Assembly (NCBI RefSeq): GCF_030295425.1
Contig: NZ_AP027081.1
Coordinates: forward strand, 2,044,965-2,108,964
DNA length: 64,000 nt
Direction: 5' to 3'
From: Mesoterricola sediminis
Lineage (GTDB): Bacteria; Acidobacteriota; Holophagae; Holophagales; Holophagaceae
Shown here: one piece after another, positions 50,255 to 61,000 of the stretch
Layout of the letters: each line of letters opens with the position of its first letter
Numbering within the stretch: position 1 is the stretch's first letter
Notes under the pieces: generated by a model
What the model was told of the DNA's origin: nothing
Databases searched by the model: none
Seen by the model: only the letters and a program-made list of their open reading frames with translations
Position numbers and translations under genes: made by a program

Positions 50255-52879
50255 TCATTCGAACTGGTAACTTAATTTATAAAGCACATCACCAGCTCTC
50301 AACTCCATTTCCCCAGTGCGAAGGTTCCAGACCCTGAAGGACCGGACACTCTGGGAATTCATGGCGATACCGGGCTGGAAACGCCCATCCGCCCCCGGGA
50401 AGACGACTAGGTCCCCCAATCGGACCGGGCTATCCACCACGATGTCGGCGCCGTCGATGGAGCTCCGCACCGCTCCCGCCACCGCCAGGAGGCGCCGTAA
50501 CCAGCCGCGGTAGGGTGCGCTGTCCTCCTTCCGGGCCAGGTCGAGGCGATCCGGGTCTCGGGCCAGGATCGCCTCGGCCAGCTGCAGCAGGGAGAGTTCG
50601 ATCCTGGCCTGGAACTGCAATTCCGTCTTCCGTTCGCTGGACCAGGCCCCGGGGCTGGGCCTCGGATAATGGAAGCCCCGGCCGATCCGGAACAGCAGCC
50701 AGGTCGCCAGGGAGAGGGCTTCATCGCCCTGCTGCGAGTGCGCTCCGGATTGTGCCTCCAGGTGCAAGATCCCGTCCGGGCGCAGGGTTAGCAGCTCGAT
50801 GCAGCGCTGCAGGGGCCCCCGCAGGGCCATGATGTCCAGCGGTCGGCCGATCCGCTCGGCCATGGCCGGGATCTCCTGAAGCAGGATCCGGTAGCGGATC
50901 CAGTACAGGATGCCAAAGGCCATCACGAGACCCGATCGCAGGGCCTCGGGGTCCTCCGGCTTGATCGGCGCGCCCAGCCATCCGGCCAGGGATTCCAAGA
51001 TGCGCACGGCATGGGCGGTTACCGGGGATTCGCCCTTGCCGGAGGGCGCGACCGGCGCTCCCGCCTTGGCTGTATCGGGCATCGGGACCCCGTCTCCGTC
51101 AAGAGCGGCCTCGTCTTCCTCCTCGACTTCGAAATCCTCGTTCCGGACCCCACCGGCCATCCGGTCCGCACGATCGAGCAGGGTCGCGACCTTGCCATCC
51201 CAGGCCATGGCGGCCTCGAGATGGCGTTCCAGGGCGTCGAACAGGCGAGCCTGCTGATCCATGGGCGAGAGCAGCGTGGCGGGTCTGACGTTCGCCTCCG
51301 GCTCGCGGCCAAGGGCCACCGTGACCTCGACCGTCCCGCGCGTGGAGGCGGGGGTCGTTCGGGTGCCACCGGCAGCTTGGGCCCGCGGCAGCAGCGGCTT
51401 GGCCAGGATGACTTCGATGGCTCGCAACGCCTCGGCGTCGAACCCGTCCAGCACGATGGGAAACAGTTCCAAGATCTCCAGGGCGCGACCGACTGGGTCG
51501 TCCCGGGTCAGCGCCACTAGCCCCAGGGCTTCGCTCTGCACTGGGAGGCGCCAGCCTCGTCCGGCGACGTCCACCCAGAGGAGCTGATCGCCGCGGACCT
51601 CTGCGGCGAGGTCCAGATAAGCCTGGTCGCCCTGCCGGCGCCAGGCCGGGGCTTGCAGCTCCCGGCCGCCTGCATCCAGGATGCCGCCAAGGGCGGTCTC
51701 CCAGTCCGGCGCCGCCGACCCGGGCACCCGGATGCTGCGGCCTTCCAACCAGGCGACGGCAGGAACGGCGTTCCACACGGTCGCCTCGGCCCGCTCCCGG
51801 TCGCGCCTAGCCTTGGCCTGGATGGAGGCCGCCAGGACCCGCCGCCAGTCGTCCTCGTCCAGTTCTGGCTGGTCCCGGATGGCTTCCAGGTCCCGGGTCA
51901 TGGTCGACTCCAGAGGCGCCTCCTCCCGGCGCAGGAAGACCAGTTCGGCATTTACGTTCCTGCCTTGCGCGTCCTTCAGCCAGGCGGGGCCGCTGGGGTT
52001 GGCCGATCCGGCCAGCCAGTGGCGACTGCCCCCGGCGCACTCGAACAGGACGCCCTTGCCGTGGACCAGGCGGGAAGACCCCGGGCCGAGGCCCCAGGTC
52101 TCAGGGATCCGGTGAAACCGCACGCGCGGGCCCAGGTCCCTGGCTTCCGGCTCTAGCAGGCTGAGGCCCGGCTGCACCGCGATGTCCCATTGGGTCTCGG
52201 GCCAGCGGGCCAGTAACTCCTTTAGGAAATGCAGCCCCGTATCGAAGTACGGGCCCAGGATGTAGCCCCGGGCCACGTCGCCCGGTAGCCGGTCCCGCAA
52301 CTGCTCCCAGAGCCCTGGCCCCTGCGGGCGCGAGCCGAACAGGACCAGGTCCCCGTCCCACGGATCCAGCTCCGCCAGCCAGGGGTGGAGCTGCTGCATC
52401 TGGTCCAGCAGGTGGTTGACCACGGCGGGGGCCGATCCGGCCCAGGCGCGGACGAACCCCCAGGCCTCCTGGAACGGCCTGCGGCCAGAGTCCTCGCCGC
52501 CGAGGGTCCAGTGCCCGGTCAGTTCCAGGTTGCCTCCGTAGCCGCCCAGCGTCAGGTTGTGGCTGCCCACGTGGAGGCTGCCGCGCCGTCCGTCCAGCAG
52601 AAGGCTGGCCTTGGGGTGGAAGGAACCCTGCGCTCGGATGGGTAAGGCCATCCAGTACCGGCCCAGCAGGGTCGGCAGGTAGCCCTCTGTGACCATGGCC
52701 CGGCTGAACTGGCCCTGGTCCACCAGCACCAGGGCCATGCGGCACCCCCGGCCCCGCAGGTGGGGCAGGATGACCTGTTCGAAGAACTGCAGATTGATCC
52801 CGTAAGTTGTGAATACGCAGGTGTCCAGGTCGCGAAGCGGAGCCCAGGCAGCGAGGAGGTCCATCCGGTGTTCAGGCAT
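50255..52879 (-). CDS. Double phospholipase-D-motif protein, candidate defence nuclease
   Basis: 874 aa. Two PLD-like half-sites are seen: FHPKASLLLDG followed by HVGSHNLTLGGYGGN (His 88, Lys 90) and VHGKGVLFECAGG followed by LAGSANPSGPAW (His 273, Lys 275). Together they make one complete PLD active site, used by nucleases and lipases through a His-phosphate intermediate. The remaining 550 residues are unassigned, with an acidic linker (EDFEVEEEDEAALDGDG) and helical C-terminal part. Start at MPEHRM overlaps the upstream gene stop by 8 bases and follows GAAGGGGG; a further ATG 33 bases upstream is less likely. Forms a two-gene unit with 52872-54551. A DNA-targeting defence role is inferred from context. 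Confidence 0.7.
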   Translation of the reverse strand: MPEHRMDLLAAWAPLRDLDTCVFTTYGINLQFFEQVILPHLRGRGCRMALVLVDQGQFSRAMVTEGYLPTLLGRYWMALPIRAQGSFHPKASLLLDGRRGSLHVGSHNLTLGGYGGNLELTGHWTLGGEDSGRRPFQEAWGFVRAWAGSAPAVVNHLLDQMQQLHPWLAELDPWDGDLVLFGSRPQGPGLWEQLRDRLPGDVARGYILGPYFDTGLHFLKELLARWPETQWDIAVQPGLSLLEPEARDLGPRVRFHRIPETWGLGPGSSRLVHGKGVLFECAGGSRHWLAGSANPSGPAWLKDAQGRNVNAELVFLRREEAPLESTMTRDLEAIRDQPELDEDDWRRVLAASIQAKARRDRERAEATVWNAVPAVAWLEGRSIRVPGSAAPDWETALGGILDAGGRELQAPAWRRQGDQAYLDLAAEVRGDQLLWVDVAGRGWRLPVQSEALGLVALTRDDPVGRALEILELFPIVLDGFDAEALRAIEVILAKPLLPRAQAAGGTRTTPASTRGTVEVTVALGREPEANVRPATLLSPMDQQARLFDALERHLEAAMAWDGKVATLLDRADRMAGGVRNEDFEVEEEDEAALDGDGVPMPDTAKAGAPVAPSGKGESPVTAHAVRILESLAGWLGAPIKPEDPEALRSGLVMAFGILYWIRYRILLQEIPAMAERIGRPLDIMALRGPLQRCIELLTLRPDGILHLEAQSGAHSQQGDEALSLATWLLFRIGRGFHYPRPSPGAWSSERKTELQFQARIELSLLQLAEAILARDPDRLDLARKEDSAPYRGWLRRLLAVAGAVRSSIDGADIVVDSPVRLGDLVVFPGADGRFQPGIAMNSQSVRSFRVWNLRTGEMELRAGDVLYKLSYQFE

Positions 52880-54551
52880 GCAGCCCCCCTTCCCGGAGTA
52901 GGTCCCGGCCATCGGCGGTCAGCGCGCCTTCCGGGTCCAGGAAACCGGCCTCGAAGAGGAACTGGCAGGCGGTGCCCAGCCGGGGATAGGTCCAGGTCGG
53001 AACCGGCATTTGGTCCCTGGCCGCGGGCAGCAGGCCGTTCTCCACCGGCCGCAGCTTGAAGGTGTCCTTGCCGAACTCCTGGTAGTACTTCCGGTAGGCA
53101 ACCCGCAGATGAGCTTGGGCGCCCCAATCCCGCACCAGAACCCGGAGCCAGTCCTCGAAGGTTGCGTCGGCCGCCTGCAGCGTCGCGGCCTGGGCGAAGG
53201 TCAACAGGTTGAGGTCCGCCGGATCGGTCAGCGCCTGGGCGGCGGCCCGGAACGGCAGGTACGGGTTCCCCGCCACCGGCAGGCCTCGGGCCAGGAGCGT
53301 GAGCAGCCCGCGGACCGCCAGCTCGACGCAGGTGCCCAGCTCCGGCGCCGTGGAGTGCACCTGGATCATAATGCGCGCGGCCAACTGCAGCTCGTGACCG
53401 TGCTGAAGGCGGTCGCCGAGACCGGGCAGAGCCCCCATGATCCGGTTCCGGGCTTGGTCGAGCGGATCGGCCAGGGGCGCGATCCTTTCCAGGTCGCCCC
53501 GGAAGGTTGCCAGGAACGTGGCGCAGTAGGCCCGGAGCGAGGCCGCGGGGGTGTCGTCCAGGGCGCGCAGGCCGGCCCAGAACAGGGTCTGCAGGAAGAC
53601 AGCGAGCAGTTCGTGCCGCTGGTAGATCCGCCAGCGCTCCCGGGCCTCGCCAAATTCTGCGGGGAGCGCGTGCCCGGAGCCGTCCTCCCAGACCCCGGAA
53701 TACATGGACCGCCTGAACGCGGTCCCGGGATCCAGCCGGTGCTCCTGGTTCTCAGGAGTGTGATGGATGGAAGCCAGCAGCAGGAGGAGGGTCTGCCGGC
53801 GGAGCTCGGCCCCTTCCCGCGCCGGGAAGGTCGGGCCCGGGAGGTTCAGCAGGAAGCTCCGGAGCATTGCCTGGATGGGCGGGGCGGAGCGCAGCCGACA
53901 CGGGCAGCAGAAGTCCAGGCCGCGCAGGGTGGGCAGATCCACCTCGTCCTGGCAGATGGCCTGGAACAGGGTCTCGGCATCCAGGATCCCGCCCATGGTC
54001 TCGCCCAGGGCAATGCCGGGGCCCTTCAGGGTGCAGACCGGGCCGTTTTTCCACTCCAGGAAGCCCGCTTGGTCGAAGGTGGCCCGGTAGTACTGACCAT
54101 AGCCGCCGTACCGGTTGCCGAAATAGCGGCCTTCCCGAGTCGCTCCTGGCAGGGCCAGGCGCGCCACCGGCAGCCGACCGAGCTCCCCACGATGCAACTG
54201 CTCCACGAGGGGGTTCAGGGTTCTGCGGCCGGTCATGTGGGCCCCGTGCGCCCGGTCCCCCTCCCCGGTATCGAGTTCATGAAGATGCGCGGCCGCGGCG
54301 GCGAGGATCTCGGCCCTGCGGATGGTCTGCTGGAAGCTGAGGGCCCAGCCAGCGTGCGTCCGGCGCTCGTGGTGGAGCGTGAGCCAAGGGTAGAACCCAT
54401 AGGCCCACAACCGTTCCGTCACATTGGTGAGGCCCGGGAGCAGTTCGCTGTACATCCGGACCGATTGGGCAAGGACCCCCAGATGGTCCTCGCCCTTGAT
54501 CGTGGTGAACGGCTTCACCCAGCCGCACTGGAAGCGGTCCGCTTGCGCCAT
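52872..54551 (-). CDS. Unknown partner of the PLD protein
   Basis: 559 aa, first gene of a leftward pair with the PLD protein. No family is recognised. Visible features: an N-terminal segment TNVTERLWAYGFYPWLTLHH; a Cys cluster DFCCPCRLRSAPPIQ near residue 220 that could bind zinc; a Gly/Tyr-rich run YFGNRYGGYGQYYRATF; a helical central part; a C-terminal winged-helix-like end (GTACQFLFEAGFLDPEGALTADGRDLL). No ATPase, nuclease or membrane signature is seen. Start is MAQADRFQCGW. Because the two genes overlap, they probably act as a complex in which this protein senses or positions the PLD enzyme (inference). Confidence 0.6.
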   Translation of the reverse strand: MAQADRFQCGWVKPFTTIKGEDHLGVLAQSVRMYSELLPGLTNVTERLWAYGFYPWLTLHHERRTHAGWALSFQQTIRRAEILAAAAAHLHELDTGEGDRAHGAHMTGRRTLNPLVEQLHRGELGRLPVARLALPGATREGRYFGNRYGGYGQYYRATFDQAGFLEWKNGPVCTLKGPGIALGETMGGILDAETLFQAICQDEVDLPTLRGLDFCCPCRLRSAPPIQAMLRSFLLNLPGPTFPAREGAELRRQTLLLLLASIHHTPENQEHRLDPGTAFRRSMYSGVWEDGSGHALPAEFGEARERWRIYQRHELLAVFLQTLFWAGLRALDDTPAASLRAYCATFLATFRGDLERIAPLADPLDQARNRIMGALPGLGDRLQHGHELQLAARIMIQVHSTAPELGTCVELAVRGLLTLLARGLPVAGNPYLPFRAAAQALTDPADLNLLTFAQAATLQAADATFEDWLRVLVRDWGAQAHLRVAYRKYYQEFGKDTFKLRPVENGLLPAARDQMPVPTWTYPRLGTACQFLFEAGFLDPEGALTADGRDLLREGGLHA

Positions 54552-55040
54552 GCTTGCCCCTGGATCGGTTGAATTCCTGATGCTACTCCGATTCCAGCAC
54601 GGCTCGGTCCGCTCTCTGGCTAAACCGGACCTAGCTGATCGAATCCAACGGAGGGCCTTTTCATACCTCTCTCGCGGTTCGATCGCCCCGCACCAAGTGC
54701 AACAGGGTGAGCACCCAGGCCTGACTGGGCAGGCTGAACAGCCCACAGAGGAGCGGCCAGAAGGAGCCAGCGGCTTCCGGGCACAGCTTCCCCATGACGC
54801 CATGGATCAACAGGCCGGTTAGGACGTTGAGGCGTTGAACTGGCCTCTCAAATGGGCCGACTTTCCGGGGATGGGTCATTTTGTATGAACCAGAACACCT
54901 GCATCCGCCACTTCCATGGCCAACGCAGCAGGATAAGGACGGTTTCAAAGCTCTTCTTGGAGAGAACGTGGTGTTTGCGCTTCTGTGCAGCTGCCAGGTT
55001 TCCTGCTTGGACATAGGGGGAGCGACTATCATGAAGTGAC
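54552..55040. other. Divergent intergenic region between the PLD pair and the STAND gene
   Basis: About 490 bases holding the promoters of both outward transcripts, not identified by consensus. On the minus strand two overlapping frames (54848-55057 and 54661-55032) contain hydrophobic, protein-like runs such as ETVLILLRWPWKWRMQVFWF and LPSQAWVLTLLHLVRG which would join after one frameshift, so a decayed small gene is possible. Nothing is firm enough to call. Confidence 0.35.
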
Positions 55041-58000
55041 ATGACTAAAGCAAGCAAACCAATCCCTCCTGGAGAAGGTGAGCGACGAGCTCAGCGTGGC
55101 TACGTTCCGCAGTACGATGCCGCCTCCGCCGCGATCTATGCCGCATTGGACAGAGATGATCTGGTTTGGATTGGGCTGGCGGATCGTGGTGCAGGGATCG
55201 CAGACGATGTCGTGCTCGGATTGTCAGACCGGATTGTCGGGCACCAGTTCAAGACCTCCAAATACCCTGACCCCTTCCGGTTGGAATCACTCTTACTTGG
55301 CGCAGATGGACTTTTCCAGCCGCTCGTGAATGCTTGGGGCCAACTAAGGCAATCGTTCCCTGGCAGCAACGTTGAAATTAGACTTGTCACTAACGATATC
55401 CCTTCCAACCGGGACAAGCTAATCAAGGGATCCGAAGGTCACAGTGCAGCATTTATCCAGGATTTTAAGTTCCATCCAAGCTGGTCGCTTAATGATTGGC
55501 GCTTAACAAGATGGCAACCATTTGTCGACAAGCTCGCTGGGAAATCTGGTTTAAGCGAGGAAGCCTTCAATATTTTCTTTGGCGGGTTGCGAATCCTATG
55601 CGGTTCTGACGCGGATTTTGTTCATTATCATCGGTTGTCACCAGAGGGGGCCCGGCTTGCCCGCAAGATCGCGGATCTACTTCCGAGGCTTGTCGCAGAT
55701 GCAAGAGATCGTGATCGTTGGACCCGAGCAGAGTTTCTTAAGGAACTGAATTGGCCAGACAGCTCTGCAATTCGCCGTTCGCATCAATTCCCTGTGGGGG
55801 CCTATGCACAGCGCAATTACTTGACCGAAGGGAAGCTTCGAGAAGCGATCAACGCCTTTGATAGCGGCTATGTTTCCCTGGTCGGACCCCCGGGCTCAGG
55901 TAAATCAACCTTACTCCAACTTTCACTGACAACCGAATCTGCACTCGTTACCATGCGTTACCTCGCTTTTGTACCCGGGGAAGGCCAGGGCGTGGGGCGA
56001 GGCGAAGCTGAGGGGTTCCTGGACGACCTTAACGCCCAATTTAGGCGCAGCGGCCTTGCCGGGATCCGCTTTCGTAATTCAAACCTGCACGAACGTCGGG
56101 AGCAGTTCGGTAGCCTGTTGAATCAGGCCGGGGAGCGGTTTCGAAAAACCAGCATCCGAACCTTAATTATCGTCGATGGACTCGACCATATCCCACGAGA
56201 AGAGCGGCCGGAACGATCCCTCCTGGCTGAGCTTCCCCTGCCTGAATCAATCCCTGCGGGTGTAATTTTTGTTCTTGGAACACAACGACTGGATCTTGAT
56301 GACCTAAAGCCTGCTATTCAGGAACAGGCTTCACTCCCTCGCCGGCATGTCATTGTCGAACCGCTGGCTCGTGAGGCGGTGTACCGCATGGCCGATGCGT
56401 TCGGGCTTGGACCTGGCCTATCGCGTGAAAGGCTTTTTGCGCTTTGCCATGGCCATCCGCTCGTCACTCGTTATTTAATCGAAGCTCTACTTGGGGCTGA
56501 CTCGGAACGCCAGGAGGCTTTGCTAAAAGGAGAGTTCGATTTCGAGGGCGATATCGAGACGGTGTACGCCTCCGCGTGGCGGGATATCAATGACGATAGT
56601 GATGCCCGTGATGTTCTGGGATATATCGCTCGTGCCGAGGGTCCGATTCCTCCCGAGCTTCTAGCGCGCGCTGTTTCCGACCAGGCTGTCGAGCGTGCCT
56701 TGGCTTCGACCCGGCATCTCCTAAGCCTTGGTCCACAAGGTTGGGAAGTTTTCCATAACAGCTTCCGGCTGTTTATCCTTTCCAAGCCGCGACTAAAATT
56801 TGGCAAACAAGATCTCGACTATTCACCTAGTATTTACCGGAATCTTGCTGAGCTCGCACGCATTGCTGGAGCCGATAGCCACCAGCGATGGCTTGAACTC
56901 AGATACTGGGCGCGCGCCGAGAGCCATTCAATGGTTCTTTCACTTGCCCAGCCAACCCGGTTCAGGAACCAGCTTTCCGATGGTCGGTCATCCGACGACA
57001 TTCAAGCCGACATTCGCCTAGCTTTCGGGGCCGCGAAAGCGCTTGGTGGACCGATCGATGTTTTCCGCCTCCTGCTCGCCATGGATGAGGTCAAGCGAAG
57101 GTCGAGGGTCCTTGAATATGCGCCGGGTGTAGTGGACGCTTTGCTGGCAATAGGCGATATCGACAGCGCACTGGCATATACCGAGGCAAATGGGAGCAGG
57201 GAAGACAAGGTGGTTGATGCACTGCTAAGTGTCGGGGAAATCGACAAGGCACGTGCGGTTTTTCATAGAAACGAGCCACTAGAACAATTGCTTGGAAGCC
57301 GAACGAATGATCTCTATAGTCAGCAAGAAGAACTCCACCGATGGGCAGAACAAGTCTTTCACTTTCGAGATTCTGAACAGATTAACGAAGCTATCGAGCG
57401 CCTTACCAGGCTGGAGCCAGATCAGAGGTGGGATGCTCAGGATGTTGGTGCCTTCGGGGAAGAACTCCGGCTTACAGTGGCCCAGGCAGCTGCGGCAGCT
57501 CAACCAGACAGTGACCCTTGCGAGATTGCTCGGCAGTTGAAGGTTCAGGATACGTTTTTCCCATATTTACTTATCGAGGCGAGCTTAAGGGCATGCAAAC
57601 GAGGGCTTGTCGGTCAGGCCCACGATCTCTTATTGCAAGCGGTGGTTCACAGCGCGTTTCTTGGGATACCCAACGGCTGGCGCCGACGCGCGGCGATGGC
57701 CGCAGTGGAACTCGGTGACACACAGATGGCTCGATCCATTTTCGCCAATTTGGTGTCTCCGGGAATCGCCATGATGGACGGGGAAACCGGCGGTGACGTA
57801 TCAGAGGGTGTGGTTCGAGCTGTAATTGCGCATGCTGAATTAACAGCTATGTTGGGCGAGCCCCTGACCGAAGGAGCCCCCTCGAAGCGGTCGGTGCTCC
57901 GACCTCTTCAGCATCACGCCAGGGTGGTCGGAGCCATCCTCGGACGCACCCGCGTAGGCGATCCAATAGCTCAAGGTGAAGTTGCTCGCGCGACGCGGGA

Positions 58001-61000
58001 TATGTTGACCTATTTGGAGCATGCAAGGCCTGATGGACCTGATGAGTTCTATGCGATTCATCAAATATCCTTTGCAGCCCCTGTACTGGTAAGGGCGTTT
58101 CTTAGAGCCGCCGCTATTTCTGGCGAAGCAGAATTTGCTGGTGTCATTGCTGAATTTGACCGTTCGTTTCTTAACCAAGATAGCGGGAATTACAATCGCA
58201 TCAGCCTTCGTCGGGAGGTCGCTTCCGCAATCTACCGCTGGAACGGGGATGTTGAGGCTGCTTGTCAGAGACTCGAGCCTTTAGTTGCTGAAATTAAAGA
58301 GAATACCCCTGAGGCTCAGGCCGAGGAACTTGCTTCTCTGGCCACTGCCTTCGCGCACGTAGGCAACGAAGCACGAGCCAGAGATCTCATCCGACAAATT
58401 CATCGTGAAACACTCGGCTACGCACTCGCGCCCAAAAAGGACCCCCAATTCGAGATGTGGGAAGAGCTGTTTCAGCTCGCCAATGCTGCTAATCCAGACA
58501 ACCGTAGGGAGCGCGTCGGGCTGATTATGCGTCAGCTCGCGGGAATGGCGGAAACTGAAGGAAGATCATCAGCCTACAGGATTTCAGCATCTGTGCTTAC
58601 CGAGGCGGCGATGGTGGATGCATCGACCGGCTATGCTGCTGCGCGGATAATCTCCAAGAATGGAGTGCTTGGGTGGGATGGAATTCTGAATGCACTTCTT
58701 CTGGGTGTTGTCAGAAGGCGCCCAGACTTGGCAGGCCAATGCGCCATTACTTGGATGTCCCTCTCTCTGCCTTACTACAGGGAGCCTCACTATCGTCCTG
58801 GCAAACTCGGTGAGATCATTTCGGCTATCGTTGCTGCAGCAAATGAAAGCACTGTCGCGGCACTGGTTGAAACGCTGTGCGCAGCTATTGAGGCAGAGAG
58901 TCAATTGCAATCGAGGGCGGCGCTACTCGAAAGACTTGCCGAGGCTGCCAGTCCTAGAAACATTACCATTACAGCGCTCAACGATGCCTTGGTTCGTTGG
59001 CAAGCTGAAGCACCTGCCGAGCGGGACGTAACCACACCTATGCGCTTTGACGATGTTGCATCCCTTGATGAGCTTGAAAAGCGCTTTTTGAATGAAAATG
59101 TGGAACATCCAAACTACGAAGGGGTCCACGCATATGTGCGCCTGGCTCCCAATGCGGGCCTGGCCGAGGCGCGTGATATGTTTGAACGATGGCCCGCATT
59201 CCAGGAAGATGCGCGAGCCCGTTTTACCCTGGTTGAACAGGCATTCCGTCACGGTGATATCGGTTTGGCTCGTAGTTTGGTAGAGGCCTACCCTGGACAC
59301 GCAGACGATCGCGCGAGCTGGGATTCTTGGTCGGGTGCAGGCAAGCTGAACTACTACCAGGGTCGCTTGAAGTTGGATGGTGCACTAGTCCACCGCAAGG
59401 CATTCAACGACTTGGTTGAGGATCTCGCGGCCGGTAGAGGTTACACATGGTCGATTTTACTCGACCATGAAGCCATCTTCCGCACAATCACTCCTGCGCC
59501 TGATTGGCCGGCTATGTGGGAGTGTCTCGCCGAGCAGTTGAGGACGACGCGAGAGCATGCCTTTGGTAAGCCTTTCGAAGTGTCTAATTGCCTGCGAACT
59601 GACGAAGAGTTAATCGTCGAACTACATCGATGGGCACTGTCGCTTGCGCTTCCCGAGTTGAGAAGACATTTCCGAGATGGGGCCCTTCGGCTGCTGTCTG
59701 CAGAGGGTGGCGCAGCCGTTTTCGAGCTGCTGGCCCGCACCCTTCTTCAGGGGGATGCCGATGAGCCGATCGAGGGAATGCAATTACTTTTGTCTGCTAC
59801 TGACAACATGGCGGTTAGGGAGTTGGGAGAGGCCATCGCGAGCTTCGCTGACCACCCAGACTACGCCGTAGCGGTCGGAATGGCTCGCCTTTCCAGGGCC
59901 TGGGGGCGACCTATTTTAATGTCGCATGCCGATCTCCCACCTTTGTACCAAATCCATTTGGACGAAAATCGGGGTGGCTTTGAACGACCGACCTTGATCG
60001 ATCCGATTTCTGGTGCTATGCGAGTAGAAGACCCTTTAGGTTGGACTTTCCCTTTTTCTGCCGTGATCAAAATGCTTTCTAGAAAAGGAGTGTCGATCGA
60101 CCACATTCGACTTCGATGCCGGGAGCTTATCAATAGCTGGGGCGGGCTCGAAGTATTTGGCCAAGCTGCAACAGACAAGCTAAAAGCCGAGCTTGCCTGC
60201 CTCGACATGCGCTTGACCTATTCAAGGCCTCACACCATCGTCGCCGCCCGGGCTATTCGCTACGTTGCAGGCGAGATGCGGCGTGCTGGATTGATAAACG
60301 AGCGTGATGAGCCATGGTTGCTTCATATGATGGACTACCCAGCCGTTCGACTTCCGAACCTACGACCAACTGCTAGACCGCCTTATATCCAGCGACCTTC
60401 AGTTGATCGGGCCTCCTGGACTGAGGAAGAGCAGAGATGGATGAACGACGTCCACGCTGACGTTCAACCGCTTCTATCTGGGGGAGACACCGTCATAGCA
60501 GAAATCGTAAGGTTCAATCGCCGCTACATCAGGAAAGAGTTCACAATGGAGCGCATGCGCGCCCCATTCCTGGATATAGGCTCTGGGGGAGACCTATTTT
60601 CTTGGGTTCACAAGCTCCCAGAAGCGACGTGGATAGAAGGTTGGCTTTTAATACCAGATGGGCCAGCAACAACAATCGTGCGACGGTTTTCCGAATCATT
60701 TATGCCAGGGATACCAAGCGATATGCTTGTTATTTGTCCACTTTGGCTAGATATTCTTGCGTGGCAGCAACACCCAGAGAACTGGATGTCCTACATCGAT
60801 AGGACCGGCCGGATTGTTGCGAAAGTGCTTTGGTGGAGGGACGGTGGGCCTGTTGATATAGGCCAAGACAACATGTGGGGTGAAGGATTCCTTGTGATTG
60901 TTACACCTGAAGGACGTGCCCAGATCGATACTGTGATCAGTCCATTGACTGTGAAGGTGCATGCGCGTCGCACGCATTCCTCTGAAGGCAATCCTTCGGC

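Noticed and set aside
54661..55057. Minus-strand gene between the PLD pair and the STAND gene
   Set aside because: Two frames would need a frameshift to join, and neither has a recognised motif; kept only as a note in the intergenic entry.
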